Of a stretch of DNA of 64,000 nt, positions 1 to 10,157 are shown one piece after another. The translations under genes were made by a program, and so were the position numbers. The stretch lies in assembly GCF_006716115.1 (NCBI RefSeq), contig NZ_VFOO01000001.1, forward strand, positions 2,976,001 to 3,040,000. The letters run 5' to 3'. The notes below the pieces were generated by a model. It worked only from the letters and a program-made list of their open reading frames with translations, did not search any database and was not told where the DNA came from. The stretch's first letter is position 1; the number at the start of each line of letters is the position of its first letter. This DNA comes from Subtercola boreus. Lineage in GTDB: Bacteria; Actinomycetota; Actinomycetes; Actinomycetales; Microbacteriaceae.

Positions 1-1184
1 CGGAGCGTGAACGACGATGCGCCCGACGCGGTGGGCGTGCCTGTGAGCGCACCCGTCGAGGGGTCGAGCTTGAGCCACGCCGGGAGGTCAGGGGATGAGA
101 ACGTGATGTCGCCGACGCCGGTCGCCGTGGCCGTACCCGCGAACGCTGTCCCCACCGTCAGCGGCCCGATGGTCGAGGTGCCGATCTTGGTCTCCAGGCT
201 GATCGACGAGATCGCATTGCCATCCTTGCTCGCAACGAGGAGCTTGTTGTCGCTCGAGATCGCCAGCGCCACCGGAGAGGAACTCACGCCCGTGACGGGT
301 TGCGGCTTCGGATTCCCGGGAACGATCACGCTGATGGCATTGGTGCCCGAGTCGGCAACGAAGAGATTGTCAAACTCGTCGACCCGCAGCGCGACCGGGT
401 GCGCGGCGGGCGGAAGGTTAAAGGTGCCGAGAGGCGGTGTGTTTGCCGGCTTCGACGTGTCGAACGACAGGACTGTGTCGCTGACCTCGTCCGACACCCA
501 GAGGATCCCCTTTGGCGTGATGGCGAGACCGGTCGGACCAGCGCCCGCGCCGAGGGTCGCGTACACAGAGACGTCGCCCATCGGAGTGATCTTCGAGATC
601 GTATTGCTGCCATGGTTGGCCGTGTAGACGTTGCCAGCAGCATCCGTGACCACTCCCCGTGGGTCGGATCCGGCCGGAAGTTTGGCGAACGCCAGGGTCA
701 CCACGTCGGCCGGAGTGATGCGCGTCACCTCGTCGTTCTTCTTCGTCACGAAGACGTCACGTGTGGAACTGATCGCCAGCGAGACGGGCACATCCGCCGC
801 CGGCAGCGAGAAGGGTGTGATCGCGCCGGTCTTGATGTCGACCCGAGACACCGAAGGCTTGGCCCCACCGGGGTTCGCCACGTAGAGCGACCCGAACAGG
901 TCGCTCACCATCGCACTCGACTTCGACCCGACCGGAAGCAGCGCCGTGGCCTTCGCCCCGACCTGCTGGCCGGCCGCGTTGTACTCGATCACGCTGTCGA
1001 GCCCGCTGTTGAGGGCGAAGAACCCACCGTTGGCGGCAGGCACGACCGCCGTGGGCGCCGAACCGGCCAGCGTCACCAGCGGATCGGTCACGACCGGGGT
1101 ACCGGTCACAGCAGAGGCAGAAGCTCCGCCGACGAGCAACAACGCGCAGAGCGCAGGGACGGCAATAAGGGGAATCCGGTTCAT
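1..1184 (-). CDS. Secreted beta-propeller (NHL/SMP-30-like) protein, 3' end cut by window
   Basis: About 394 codons are visible; the C-terminus lies beyond the left edge. The ATG at 1184 is followed by a clear signal peptide (MNRIPLIAVPALCALLLVGG, then ASASA), so the product is exported. The mature part is a run of roughly 40-residue blade-like repeats with phrases such as GVVTDAAGNVYTANHGSNT, LAITPKGILWVSDEVSDT and ALRVDEFDNLFVADSGTN, typical of NHL/Vgb six-bladed propellers. Near the visible C-terminal end the text changes to an Ig-like 'putative Ig domain' style (FSSPDLPAWLKLDPSTGALTG). No catalytic residues are evident; a surface or ligand-binding role is inferred. It is the last gene of a minus-strand run starting at serS but is separated from the phosphatase gene by 55 bp, so it may have its own promoter. 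Confidence 0.8.
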   Translation of the reverse strand, partial: MNRIPLIAVPALCALLLVGGASASAVTGTPVVTDPLVTLAGSAPTAVVPAANGGFFALNSGLDSVIEYNAAGQQVGAKATALLPVGSKSSAMVSDLFGSLYVANPGGAKPSVSRVDIKTGAITPFSLPAADVPVSLAISSTRDVFVTKKNDEVTRITPADVVTLAFAKLPAGSDPRGVVTDAAGNVYTANHGSNTISKITPMGDVSVYATLGAGAGPTGLAITPKGILWVSDEVSDTVLSFDTSKPANTPPLGTFNLPPAAHPVALRVDEFDNLFVADSGTNAISVIVPGNPKPQPVTGVSSSPVALAISSDNKLLVASKDGNAISSISLETKIGTSTIGPLTVGTAFAGTATATGVGDITFSSPDLPAWLKLDPSTGALTGTPTASGASSFTL

Positions 1185-1239
1185 GCAGGTGAGATTAGCT
1201 CATTAACTGAGCAATCCGCAATTCGGCAGAACCGACCGG

Positions 1240-2256
1240 TCAGTCGAGCGTCGCGAGCGCCTTCGCCAGCCCGTCATCGTCGATCGACGACGTCACCTCC
1301 GAGGCCGCAGCCTTTACGTCATCGGGTGCCTGCCCCATGGCGACAGCACGCCCTGAGACCGCAGCCCACGTCAGCATCTCGATGTCGTTGCGCCCGTCGC
1401 CGGCCACGAGCACCCGCGAGGCCGGGATGCCGAGCAACTGCCGCACGCGCTCGAGCGCTGTCGACTTGTTGACGCCGTCGGGCGCGATGTCGAGCCACGC
1501 GGTCCAGCCGACCGAGTACGAGACGCGGTGCAGGCCCATGGTCTCGACGATCGCGAGGAAGTCCTCCATGTCGTGTCCGGGCGAGATCACGACCACCCGG
1601 GTCGCCTCGACGTCGAGCAGGTCTTCGAACGAGACGGCCTCGCCGCCGATGTTCCGTGCGGCATCCGGGAACTCACCGGTGTAGCGGAAGTAGCCTTCCG
1701 CATCCTCGACCGCATACTGCCCGTTCGCCAGGTGCGAGCGGATCTGCGTCAGCACCGCACCGGGATTGAACGTCTCGACGATCTCGCGCCGATAGCCGAG
1801 CGGAGCATCCGTGTCACGCTGCAGAGTGATGGCACCGTTCGAGCAGACCACGTAGGTCGGCGTGATACCGAGCAGGTCGAGGATGGGCAGCGTCGCAGCG
1901 ACCGAACGGCCGGTGGCGAGCATCACCTCGTGGCCGAGGCCGGTGAGGCGCGCGATCTGGTCGATCACGCCGTCGGAGATCGACCCGTCTTCATGCAGCA
2001 CCGTGCCGTCGATGTCGAGCGCGACGAGCCAGCGGTCGACGTTCGTGGGGTTGGTCTCCGGATGACCGGCAGAACCCGGGGCGTCCTCCACCGCGTCACG
2101 GGGCAGGTCGATCTGCCCCGGGCGTGCTGCGAAATCGGCCCGCTCGGGGTGCGCGCTGGCCACGACGGTGTCGTCGACCATCGGCACATCGCCTGCTTCG
2201 ACCTCGGCGGCCGCCTCGTCTGCGTCGTCGAACGGGATGTCGGGGCCGGCGCTCAC
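1240..2256 (-). CDS. Cof-type HAD-superfamily phosphatase
   Basis: A 338-residue cytosolic HAD hydrolase, probably a sugar-phosphate or nucleotide phosphatase (substrate unknown). Motif I DIDGT lies at residues 81-85 and motif [12 protein letters not shown] at about 286-295, with a Cof-type C2 cap between them. The GTG at 2256 was chosen because it overlaps the serS stop (GTGA, 4 nt), the usual coupled arrangement; the frame stays open much further upstream but that would overlap serS. The first 73 residues before the HAD core are an acidic, Ala/Pro-rich extension not found in typical Cof proteins. A true start nearer the core cannot be excluded, but the overlap favours the long form. Confidence 0.85.
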   Translation of the reverse strand: MSAGPDIPFDDADEAAAEVEAGDVPMVDDTVVASAHPERADFAARPGQIDLPRDAVEDAPGSAGHPETNPTNVDRWLVALDIDGTVLHEDGSISDGVIDQIARLTGLGHEVMLATGRSVAATLPILDLLGITPTYVVCSNGAITLQRDTDAPLGYRREIVETFNPGAVLTQIRSHLANGQYAVEDAEGYFRYTGEFPDAARNIGGEAVSFEDLLDVEATRVVVISPGHDMEDFLAIVETMGLHRVSYSVGWTAWLDIAPDGVNKSTALERVRQLLGIPASRVLVAGDGRNDIEMLTWAAVSGRAVAMGQAPDDVKAAASEVTSSIDDDGLAKALATLD

Positions 2257-3536
2257 GGGCGGCGCCCGTTCAGCGGTTCGATGACCTCGAGGCCGCCGAG
2301 ATAGGGTCGCAGCACCTCCGGCACGCGCACGGACCCGTCCGCCTGCTGGTGCGTCTCGAGGATGGCCACGATCCACCGGGTCGTCGCGAGCGTGCCGTTC
2401 AGCGTCGCCACGGGGGCCGTCTTGCCCGATTCCGTGCGGTAACGGGTATCCAGTCGCCGCGCCTGGTACGTGGTGCAGTTCGACGTCGACGTCAGCTCGC
2501 GGAACGTGCCCTGCGTCGGCACCCACGCCTCGATGTCGTACTTGCGCGCCGCCGAGGAGCCGAGGTCGCCGGCCGCCACGTCGATGACGCGGTAGTTGAG
2601 GCCGAGCGAGGTGAGCAACTCCTCCTGGTACCCCAGCAGACGCAGATGTTCGGCCTCGGCGTCTTCGGGCAACACGTACGAAAACATCTCCAGCTTGTTG
2701 AACTGGTGAACGCGCAGGATGCCGCGGGTGTCCCTTCCGCCAGAGCCCGCCTCACGGCGGTAGCAGGTCGACCAGCCGGCGTACCGGTACGGCCCGTCGG
2801 TCAGGTCGAGGATCTCGTCGGAGTGGAATCCCGCGAGCGCCACCTCGCTGGTTCCCGTGAGGTAGAGGTCGTCGGCCGGGAGGTAGTAGATCTCGTCGGC
2901 GTGCTCGCCGAGGAAGCCGGTGCCGCGCATGATCTCGGGGCGCACCAGCGTCGGCGTGATCATGGGGGTGAAGCCCGCGTCGAGCGCCTTCTGCAGCGCC
3001 AGGTTCATCAACGCGAGTTCGAGGCGCGCACCGATGCCGGTGAGGAAGTAGAAGCGCGCTCCGCTGACCTTCGCCCCGCGGGTGAGGTCGAAGGCTCCGA
3101 CCAGCTCTGCGATCTCGACGTGGTCTCGCGGTTCGAAGTCGAACGTCGGGCGTTCGCCGACCTCGCGCAGCGTGATGAAGTTCTCCTCGCCACCCGACGG
3201 TACGCCCGGCAGCACGGGGTTGGCGATGGCGCCGACGAGCTCGCTGAAGCTCAGTTCGGCATCCTGCACCCGCTGGTTCGCCTCTTTGACGCTCGCGGCA
3301 AGCGACTGCGCCTCGGCGACCAGCGCCTTCTTCTCGTCTTTGGGTGCGGCGGCGACCCGCTTGCCGAAGAGGTTCTGCGAGGCACGGAGGTTGTCGTACT
3401 CGCCGATGGCGGTGCGACGCTCGGAATCCGCGGCCAGCGCAGCGTCGACGAGCTCGACCGAATCGCCTCGGGCAGCCTGGGACTGGCGGATGAGGTCGGG
3501 ATTCTCGCGCAGGAGTACTGGATCGATCACCTGCAC
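2253..3536 (-). CDS. serS: Seryl-tRNA synthetase
   Basis: Charges tRNA-Ser with serine in the cytosol. The 427-residue length matches bacterial SerRS. The N-terminal coiled-coil arm (residues ~30-110) is followed by the class II catalytic core: motif 2 region with [15 protein letters not shown] and HQFNKLEMF, and motif 3 region [19 protein letters not shown]. The start ATG at 3536 begins [14 protein letters not shown], the canonical SerRS N-terminus. It is the first gene of an operon with the HAD phosphatase downstream and is divergent from the lipid kinase at 3566, leaving only 29 bp between them. Confidence 0.98.
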   Translation of the reverse strand: MQVIDPVLLRENPDLIRQSQAARGDSVELVDAALAADSERRTAIGEYDNLRASQNLFGKRVAAAPKDEKKALVAEAQSLAASVKEANQRVQDAELSFSELVGAIANPVLPGVPSGGEENFITLREVGERPTFDFEPRDHVEIAELVGAFDLTRGAKVSGARFYFLTGIGARLELALMNLALQKALDAGFTPMITPTLVRPEIMRGTGFLGEHADEIYYLPADDLYLTGTSEVALAGFHSDEILDLTDGPYRYAGWSTCYRREAGSGGRDTRGILRVHQFNKLEMFSYVLPEDAEAEHLRLLGYQEELLTSLGLNYRVIDVAAGDLGSSAARKYDIEAWVPTQGTFRELTSTSNCTTYQARRLDTRYRTESGKTAPVATLNGTLATTRWIVAILETHQQADGSVRVPEVLRPYLGGLEVIEPLNGRRP

Positions 3537-3565
3537 AATCTTAGCGATGCCCTACCCTATGACTT

Positions 3566-4567
3566 GTGGCCGTCGCAGAGCATCCCGCAGGAGAGGCGTC
3601 GGCCGCGTCAGCAGCCAAGCGCGCGGCCGTTGTGTTCAATCCGATCAAGGTCGACGCCGCGAAGCTGCGTGAGGCTGTCGGACGTCAGGCGAAAGCCTCC
3701 GGTTGGGGCGAGACGCTCTGGTACGAGACGACTGTCGAGGATGCCGGACAGCTCGTCACCGCGACAGCGATCGCCGACGGGGCGGATGTCGTCATGGCCG
3801 CGGGCGGTGACGGCACCGTGCGCGCCGTGGCCGAGGCGCTCCGCGGATCAGGCGTTCCCCTCGCCCTCCTGCCGTCGGGCACCGGCAACCTCCTCGCGCG
3901 GAACCTCGACCTCACGATGGACTTCGACGAGGGCATCGGCCTGATGTTCACGGGCTACGACCGCAATATCGACGTGGGGGTGATCGAGATCGGCCGGCCG
4001 GGTTCCGCCGAGACATCCACTCACGTGTTCCTGGTCATCGCCGGGCTCGGGATCGACGCCAAGATGATCGCGAACACCAACTCGAAGCTCAAGAAGGCTG
4101 TCGGTTGGCTCGCTTACGTCGACGGCGGCATTCGCGCGCTCCCTGAGCTGCACTCCATCAAGATGGACGTGTCGATCGACGGCGAGGAGCCGTGGCGCTC
4201 CGTCTCGTCGCATTCGGTGATGGCCGGCAACTGCGGGCTGCTCCCCGGCGGCATCCTGCTGATGCCCGACGCGAAACCCGACGACGGGGTGCTCGACTTC
4301 ATGGCGCTGCGACCGCAGGGGCCGTTCGGCTGGATCCGCGCCTGGAACAAGGTCACCCTCGAGAACGGTGTGCTGGCGAAGTCCGCGGCCGGGCGGCGGC
4401 TCATCGAGATCTCGCCCGAGGTCAAAGACGTGGTCTACGCGCAGGGCACCGACCTGCGGCTGAAACTCGAGTCGCCGCAGGAGATCCAGCTCGACGGCGA
4501 CGAGTTCGGCGCGGCATCCGAGCTGCACATCCGCGTCGACCCCGGCGCCCTGAAGGTGCGGGTCTAG
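3566..4567 (+). CDS. Diacylglycerol kinase family lipid kinase (YegS/DgkB-like)
   Basis: A 333-residue soluble lipid kinase that would phosphorylate diacylglycerol or a related lipid. The diacylglycerol-kinase catalytic signature GGDGT is at residues 80-84 and the nucleotide-loop motif PSGTGN at about 103-108; the C-terminal beta-sandwich domain is present to the end. The GTG start at 3566 is preceded by TACCCT (3553-3558) seven nt upstream with no Shine-Dalgarno, suggesting a leaderless transcript. Its stop overlaps the stop of the convergent pheA gene. The exact lipid substrate cannot be told from sequence. Confidence 0.9.
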   Translation: MAVAEHPAGEASAASAAKRAAVVFNPIKVDAAKLREAVGRQAKASGWGETLWYETTVEDAGQLVTATAIADGADVVMAAGGDGTVRAVAEALRGSGVPLALLPSGTGNLLARNLDLTMDFDEGIGLMFTGYDRNIDVGVIEIGRPGSAETSTHVFLVIAGLGIDAKMIANTNSKLKKAVGWLAYVDGGIRALPELHSIKMDVSIDGEEPWRSVSSHSVMAGNCGLLPGGILLMPDAKPDDGVLDFMALRPQGPFGWIRAWNKVTLENGVLAKSAAGRRLIEISPEVKDVVYAQGTDLRLKLESPQEIQLDGDEFGAASELHIRVDPGALKVRV

Positions 4568-5514
4568 GCTCCGGGTTCGCCGCTCACCAGCGACCGCAGC
4601 CAGTCGCGCGCCTCGATGAACACCCCGTCGTCGTACCGGTCCACATATTCCACCTGCGCCCGGTCGGCACGCGGATACGAGCCGAGGAAGATCACACGCG
4701 GGCTGAACCGGCGAACGCCCAGCAGGGCATCCGCGACCCGCTCGTCGAGGATGTGACCGTCAGCGTCGATGATGAACCGGTAGCGCCCGAGAGCATCGCC
4801 GATCGGACGGGACTGCAGCAGGCTCAGGTTCACGCCCCGGGTCGAGAACTGTTCGAGCAGTTCGAGTAGAGCGCCCGAGCGGTCGGCCGGGAGCTCAGCG
4901 ATGATGCTGGTCTTGTCCGCGCCGGTCGGCTCGGGCAGCCTGTTCGTGCGGCTGACGAGCACGAACCGGGTGACCGCGTTCTGGTTGTCGCCGATGTTCT
5001 CGGCCAGCACGTTCAGTTCGTGGTGGTCGACGATGCGGGGCGGGGCGATCGCGGCATCCGCGAGATCGTTCTCGAACAGGGCGAGCGCGCTGGCGACGTT
5101 CGAGGTCGACGGAATGTGCCCGTGCGCCGGCAGGTTCGCCTCCAGCCAGCCGCGGCACTGGGCGTAGGCGACCGGATGTGCGTTGACGACGTTCACGTCC
5201 TTCAACTCGATCCCGGGCCGGGCGACGAGCGCGAACTGCACCCTGACCAGGTATTCGCCGACGATGCGGAGGTTCGGGATGCTCGCCAGCGCGTCCTGCG
5301 TGGCGCTCACACCGCCCTCGACGGAGTTCTCGATCGCGATCATCGCGGCGACACTGCGACCTGACGTCACGTCGTCGAACGCCTCCCCCACGTTATTGAC
5401 GCTCTTCCACACCTGGCCCGCGGCCTCCGGAACCTGGGCGAGAGCCGCCTCGGTGAAGGTGCCGGTGGGGCCGAGGTAGCTGTAGGTGCGTGTTGCGGGC
5501 GGGCTGTCTGGCAT
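4564..5514 (-). CDS. pheA: Prephenate dehydratase
   Basis: Converts prephenate to phenylpyruvate in phenylalanine synthesis. The 316-residue monofunctional actinobacterial type has the periplasmic-binding-fold PDT domain (YLGPTGTFTEAAL at ~12-24; the NAVTRFVLV catalytic Thr-Arg-Phe motif near the domain end) followed by an ACT domain (GALLELLEQFSTRGVNLSLL) with QSRP in place of the usual ESRP loop. The loop change is conservative, but feedback sensitivity to Phe cannot be inferred from it alone. It is convergent with, and overlaps, the lipid kinase stop codon. Confidence 0.96.
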   Translation of the reverse strand: MPDSPPATRTYSYLGPTGTFTEAALAQVPEAAGQVWKSVNNVGEAFDDVTSGRSVAAMIAIENSVEGGVSATQDALASIPNLRIVGEYLVRVQFALVARPGIELKDVNVVNAHPVAYAQCRGWLEANLPAHGHIPSTSNVASALALFENDLADAAIAPPRIVDHHELNVLAENIGDNQNAVTRFVLVSRTNRLPEPTGADKTSIIAELPADRSGALLELLEQFSTRGVNLSLLQSRPIGDALGRYRFIIDADGHILDERVADALLGVRRFSPRVIFLGSYPRADRAQVEYVDRYDDGVFIEARDWLRSLVSGEPGA

Positions 5515-5664
5515 GTTCCGAGCCTAGTGCGCCGGGCATTTGCCTGAGATTCTGTCGAATCGGCGTAATGGAACGCGTGCGGCCCACTCTCTCCTCGTAG
5601 GAACCCGGAATCCATCCGGCACTTGCTCCCCCGTCTGGGGCACACGTTGAAAAGGAATGGCGCA

Positions 5665-7287
5665 ATGAAGTTGGCAAAGTTGTTGGCGGGGGCGGCGGTC
5701 GCCTTGCTGCTCGGGTCCGGGGTGGTTGCGATTGGGGGCGGGATGTCGGCGTCGGCCGCGTCGCGCCAGCTGAATCATCGGCCCCTCGCCTGCAAGCGTG
5801 GAAGCGACGTGATCGGAGGGCTCCAGCCGGACTATGGCTGTGGCTACAAAGGCTCATCAGGGGGCGGCACCTCGGGCACACCCGAGGGGGGACCGACGTG
5901 GGGGTATGACCGAACGCGATACACCGACACGAAGGACATGAGCGCCTGGGAGGTGCTCAACAATCCGCTGCTGTTTCCGACGTCTGATGCCAACTACGAC
6001 TGCACCCCATCCGTGAACGGATCTAACCTCTGTGCGCGGGCGACCGACAAGACTCCCGCGCCCGGCATCGCCGGCTCAACCTTGAAGCAGCTCAAGGATG
6101 AGGCTCATCGCGGAAGCGTCCTCAGCTGGACCGAGGATGACACCGTGAACTGCATGAGTGTGCTGCAGTGTTTCAAGACCACAGTTGTCTTTCCGAAATT
6201 CATCGCCGAGGCGATCTACACATACGGCAACAATGGCGAACTCAACACGCCGGACGTCTTCTGGTACAACACGGATGGCAAAGGGGCAGGCAACGGAGGC
6301 TCCTACATCGGGATGTCGCGGGGATTTCTCACGACCGAGGCCGTCAATGCGGCACTCGAACCAGCAGGCTCAGCGTCAGTGTCTTCGACGATTTCACCCG
6401 GATCGGTCGTCACGAAGGGCGGCCGGGCCGACTACACGGCTACGGTGTGGGCCGACACCGCCGGCTCCAGCGTGGTGCGTCTCCACTTGGACGGGTTGAA
6501 GGATCCTGTGGAAGGCAAAGTGCCGTCCGATTGGATCCGGTTCCCCTCCAACGACGCGTCGACGATCAACTACCTGGTGCCACACATGAATGCGGGCGAC
6601 GTTCAGACTGCGACGCTGCATTTCACGATCGACGGATACCGAGGTGTCGGTGTCACTGCGACCGCCAATGACGCATCCTCCCGCTCTGAGGTGTCGGTGA
6701 CCCCGGAAGCACCGGTGTGCACGACGCCGGACACGGCCGACGGCAACCCGATCGCGGTCGGCGGGTCGCAGCCCACGGTTCTCGAGGGGCTGCACTGCTC
6801 GGTCGCGTCGGACTCGACGCTCGACGTCTGGGTGCCGGCCGGGCGCGACATCAAGAAGCTCAGCGTGTCGGGCGACCAGATCCGGTACGTGCCTGCCAAC
6901 GAGGCCTTCCGCGGCGAAGAGACCATCTACCTGATGGCCCGCAATGAGGGTGGCATCGCGAGCGCCCCGATCCCGATCACCGTGAACGTTGTCGACAAGG
7001 CCGCACCCGTCGACGACGAGTACACGGTGAAGATGGAGGAGCGCACGACTCTGGATGCCGCACACGGCCTCATGGCGAATGACATGTTCCCGGGCGGCGC
7101 CGCCGCATGGACCGTGGTCAGCAACGGTGTCGAGGCTGACGGCGCGATCCGGATCGGCGATCACGGGGAACTCACGATCGAGCCGGGCCGCCACTTCACG
7201 GGCGACCTCACCTTCGAGTACAAACTGGCCGCGGCTCACGGGCAGGGCACCGATACGGCAACCGTCACCATCCACGTCGTCGAGTAG
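5665..7287 (+). CDS. Exported protein with Ig/cadherin-like C-terminal repeats
   Basis: A 540-residue exported protein of unknown function. The ATG at 5665 was chosen because AAAGGA (5651-5656) sits eight nt upstream and the peptide begins MKLAKLLAGAAVALLLGSG, a textbook signal peptide ending near MSASAASRQ. The middle (about 70-230) contains six or more Cys residues and aromatic-rich text with no family I recognise. Residues ~240-340 resemble a DUF11/CARDB-type beta-sandwich, and the end (PVDDEYTVKMEERTTLDAAH to TATVTIHVVE) resembles a Tandem-95/cadherin-like Big_9 repeat. There is no LPXTG or C-terminal membrane anchor, so it is probably released. A strong terminator follows directly. Confidence 0.75.
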   Translation: MKLAKLLAGAAVALLLGSGVVAIGGGMSASAASRQLNHRPLACKRGSDVIGGLQPDYGCGYKGSSGGGTSGTPEGGPTWGYDRTRYTDTKDMSAWEVLNNPLLFPTSDANYDCTPSVNGSNLCARATDKTPAPGIAGSTLKQLKDEAHRGSVLSWTEDDTVNCMSVLQCFKTTVVFPKFIAEAIYTYGNNGELNTPDVFWYNTDGKGAGNGGSYIGMSRGFLTTEAVNAALEPAGSASVSSTISPGSVVTKGGRADYTATVWADTAGSSVVRLHLDGLKDPVEGKVPSDWIRFPSNDASTINYLVPHMNAGDVQTATLHFTIDGYRGVGVTATANDASSRSEVSVTPEAPVCTTPDTADGNPIAVGGSQPTVLEGLHCSVASDSTLDVWVPAGRDIKKLSVSGDQIRYVPANEAFRGEETIYLMARNEGGIASAPIPITVNVVDKAAPVDDEYTVKMEERTTLDAAHGLMANDMFPGGAAAWTVVSNGVEADGAIRIGDHGELTIEPGRHFTGDLTFEYKLAAAHGQGTDTATVTIHVVE

Positions 7288-7309
7288 CCGACAGCGCCCC
7301 GGCGGCACG

Positions 7310-7349
7310 GTGGTCTTCTCCTCCACAAGCGGAGGGGAAGACCACTTTT
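7310..7349 (+). terminator. Rho-independent terminator
   Basis: The arms 7310-7324 and 7331-7345 form a 15-bp stem with one G-U pair and a 6-nt loop, followed by TTTT (7346-7349). It ends the exported-protein gene and insulates pgm, which starts at 7405. Confidence 0.85.
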
Positions 7350-7404
7350 GCACAGATCAGGCAAGTGCTCGCCGGGCGGAGCCGCCGAATGCCAAGATGA
7401 AGGC

Positions 7405-9030
7405 ATGAACGAGCGCGCCGGGCTGCAGGCCCTCCCCGAAGACCTTGTCGATGTCGATGCCCTGGTGTCGGCGTACTACGAGTTGAAGCCCGATGTGACG
7501 AACCCTGAGCAGAAGGTGATCTTCGGCACGAGCGGCCATCGCGGCTCGTCGCTCGACACGGCATTCAACGAGAACCACATCCTCGCGATCACGCAGGCGA
7601 TCGTGGAGTACCGGGCGCTGCAGGGAATCACGGGGCCGCTCTTCATCGGCCGCGACACCCACGGGCTGTCGAAGCCCGCCGAAGACACCGCCCTCGAGGT
7701 ACTGAACGCCAACAACGTGACGGTGTGGACGGATTCGAGGGACAGTTACACGCCGACTCCGGCGGTGTCCCACGCGATCCTGCGTTACAACAACGCCGCA
7801 TCGGGGCACTCCGACCAGGCCGACGGCATCGTCATCACGCCGAGCCACAACCCGCCCCGCGACGGCGGCTTCAAATACAACCCGCCGCACGGCGGGCCGG
7901 CCGACTCGGATGCGACCGGGTGGATCGCCGCCCGCGCCAACGAGTTGATCGAGGCCGGGCTGGTCGATGTGCTCCGCGGGGAGGCGACTCCGAGCGACAC
8001 GTACGACTTCCGTGAGCACTACGTCGCCGACCTGCCGAGCGTCATCGACGTCACGCGCATCGCCAAGTCGGGCATCCACATCGGCGCAGACCCGCTCGGC
8101 GGGGCGAGCGTCGAGTACTGGGAGCTCATCGGGGAGCGCTTCGGCCTGAACCTCGAGGTCGTCAATACGACGGTCGACCCGCAGTGGGCCTTCATGACGC
8201 TCGACTGGGACGGCAAGATCCGCATGGACTGCTCCTCCCCCTACGCCATGGCGTCCCTGGTGGAACGTCGGCACGACTACGACATCTCGACCGGCAACGA
8301 CGCGGATGCCGACCGGCACGGTGTTGTGACGCCCGACGCCGGGATCATGAACCCGAACCACTATCTCGCCGTCGCGATCCAGTACCTCTACAGCAACCGC
8401 ACCTCGTGGCGGCCCGACGCGGCGATCGGCAAGACGCTGGTGTCGTCCACAATGATCGACCGGGTCGCGTCGTCGCTCGGCCGACGTCTCTGGGAGGTGC
8501 CGGTCGGCTTCAAATGGTTCGTGCCCGGTCTCATCGACGGAAGCGTCGCGTTCGGCGGTGAAGAGTCGGCCGGAGCGTCGTTCCTCCGCTTCGACGGCAC
8601 CGTCTGGACCACCGACAAAGACGGCATCATCCTCTCGCTGCTCGCGTCGGAGATCCTCGCGGTCACCGGCAAGACGCCGTCGCAGCTGTACGCCGACCTC
8701 GTCGCAGAGTTCGGTGACCCCGTCTACGAGCGCATCGACGCTGCCGCCTCGAAGGCCCAGAAGGCGCAGTTGGCGAAACTCGACGGCAACGACATCCCCG
8801 CTTCGACCCTTGCTGGCGAGGCCATTGTCGCGAAACTGAGCCGGGCACCCGGCAACGATGCAGCGGTCGGCGGGGTGAAGGTCGTCACCGCGAACGCCTG
8901 GTTCGCCGCTCGCCCCTCCGGCACCGAAGACGTGTACAAGATCTACGCCGAGTCCTTCCTCGGGGCTGAGCACCTGAAGGAGGTGCAGGCGGAGGCGAAG
9001 GTCATCGTCGACGGCGCGCTGGGCGCGTAG
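7405..9030 (+). CDS. pgm: Alpha-D-phosphoglucomutase
   Basis: Interconverts glucose-1-phosphate and glucose-6-phosphate, linking glycogen/trehalose metabolism and cell-wall sugars to glycolysis. The 541-residue protein has FGTSGHRG near residue 40, the phosphoserine loop TPSHNPP (Ser at about 147), the metal loop NDADADRHG, the sugar-binding loop GGEESAG and the phosphate-binding [10 protein letters not shown] near the C-terminus, all intact. The ATG at 7405 ([14 protein letters not shown]) was preferred over an upstream ATG because family members start here. A GC-rich hairpin follows the stop codon. Confidence 0.97.
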   Translation: MNERAGLQALPEDLVDVDALVSAYYELKPDVTNPEQKVIFGTSGHRGSSLDTAFNENHILAITQAIVEYRALQGITGPLFIGRDTHGLSKPAEDTALEVLNANNVTVWTDSRDSYTPTPAVSHAILRYNNAASGHSDQADGIVITPSHNPPRDGGFKYNPPHGGPADSDATGWIAARANELIEAGLVDVLRGEATPSDTYDFREHYVADLPSVIDVTRIAKSGIHIGADPLGGASVEYWELIGERFGLNLEVVNTTVDPQWAFMTLDWDGKIRMDCSSPYAMASLVERRHDYDISTGNDADADRHGVVTPDAGIMNPNHYLAVAIQYLYSNRTSWRPDAAIGKTLVSSTMIDRVASSLGRRLWEVPVGFKWFVPGLIDGSVAFGGEESAGASFLRFDGTVWTTDKDGIILSLLASEILAVTGKTPSQLYADLVAEFGDPVYERIDAAASKAQKAQLAKLDGNDIPASTLAGEAIVAKLSRAPGNDAAVGGVKVVTANAWFAARPSGTEDVYKIYAESFLGAEHLKEVQAEAKVIVDGALGA

Positions 9031-9049
9031 CGCCCGCCGCCTGCGGGCG
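9031..9049 (+). terminator. GC hairpin after pgm, no U tract
   Basis: The 7-bp arms CGCCCGC / GCGGGCG with a 5-nt loop begin at the base after the pgm stop codon. The convergent vanY gene ends at 9097. With no U run, it may act as an L-shaped or Rho-assisted terminator. Confidence 0.45.
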
Positions 9050-9096
9050 TCGGCGGGCGTGCTTGCCACGGTGAGCAGCCGACTGGGGGCCGGGGG

Positions 9097-10122
9097 TCAG
9101 CCGCCGTAGTCGGGGGCGGCCGGGAGGCCGAAGAACTCCTCGAGGGTCGAGACGCCGGTGTTGTGCATCTCCGTTGCGAGGTCGACTCCGACGTAGCGGA
9201 AGTGCCAGGGCTCGTACTCGTAACCCGTCACCGCGGTCTTGTCGGCGGGGTACCGCAGGATGAAACCGAAACGGTAGGCGTTCGCCGCGAGCCACACGCC
9301 TGACGGCGCGCTGCCGAAACAGGGTGTCTCAAGGTCGCAGCCGCTGGAGGTGTCCATGATGTCCATGGCGAGTCCGGTCTGGTGCTCACTGAAGCCGGGA
9401 CGCGCACTGGTCTGGTCCGCCCCGGCGACACCGAGCTGGCTGACGTAGTGACCATAGGCCCGCACCTGCACGCCGTAGTCGCGGTAGCCGCTCTGGGCGA
9501 CCAGCTGCGTTCCGACCTCAGCCTTGTCCGCGACGAACATCGAGTGCAGGGCATCAGCGGCGTCGGACCGCAGCATGTACCCGAGCGGGTCGGGCATGTC
9601 GCCCGGCAGGTCGACGAGATCCGGTGGTTCGAAATTGGCGCCGTCGGCGATCGGGCGCTGCTTGTTCACGACGACCCAGATGCTGTTGGGGTCGTCGATC
9701 GAGTTCGCCGTCTTGTCGAACGCAGGCGGCGCGGGCGGAGCCGCGGGCACCGAAGGGGTGGGCGCGAGGCTCGACGTGGGCGTTGAGGAAGCCGACGGAG
9801 CAGCGCTGGCACCGGGATCCGGCGAAGTGGTCGATCCCGGCAGCGCCGCCGCTGCCGCGCCCGCCTGGAACTGGTGCGCGACCGCGCCCAACGCGATCAC
9901 CGTTCCGCCCACGAACACGGCGACCACGACGACGATCAACACGGCGGCGAGGATGCGCCGCGTCCGAAGTCGGCGGCGGCGATCATCCTGAGCAGGCGGC
10001 GACTCGCGGGAGAGCGGGTACCGCGGCCGGGCCATCGAAGTAGATCGCGAAGAAGAAACCGGTGGCGCATTCCGCCGCTCGGCCCCGCGGGGCCGGCGAT
10101 CGGGCGGGACATCATCGGACAC
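9097..10122 (-). CDS. D-alanyl-D-alanine carboxypeptidase, M15B (VanY-type), membrane-anchored
   Basis: A 341-residue peptidoglycan carboxypeptidase predicted to trim the terminal D-Ala of stem peptides outside the membrane. A cytosolic Arg-rich head precedes one transmembrane helix (about residues 57-80, ILAAVLIVVVVAVFVGGTVI) and a Ser/Pro/Ala linker. The zinc peptidase domain carries PGFSEHQTGLAMDIMD (SxHxxGxAxD metal ligands) and EPWHFRYVG (general base Glu and third His ligand). All catalytic residues are present. The neighbouring amidase gene on the same strand also looks like an envelope enzyme. A shorter start at MARPRYPLSRES is possible. Confidence 0.9.
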   Translation of the reverse strand: MSDDVPPDRRPRGAERRNAPPVSSSRSTSMARPRYPLSRESPPAQDDRRRRLRTRRILAAVLIVVVVAVFVGGTVIALGAVAHQFQAGAAAAALPGSTTSPDPGASAAPSASSTPTSSLAPTPSVPAAPPAPPAFDKTANSIDDPNSIWVVVNKQRPIADGANFEPPDLVDLPGDMPDPLGYMLRSDAADALHSMFVADKAEVGTQLVAQSGYRDYGVQVRAYGHYVSQLGVAGADQTSARPGFSEHQTGLAMDIMDTSSGCDLETPCFGSAPSGVWLAANAYRFGFILRYPADKTAVTGYEYEPWHFRYVGVDLATEMHNTGVSTLEEFFGLPAAPDYGG

Positions 10123-10157
10123 CCGCCCAGTGTAGAGGGATCAGGCGGAAAGCAGCA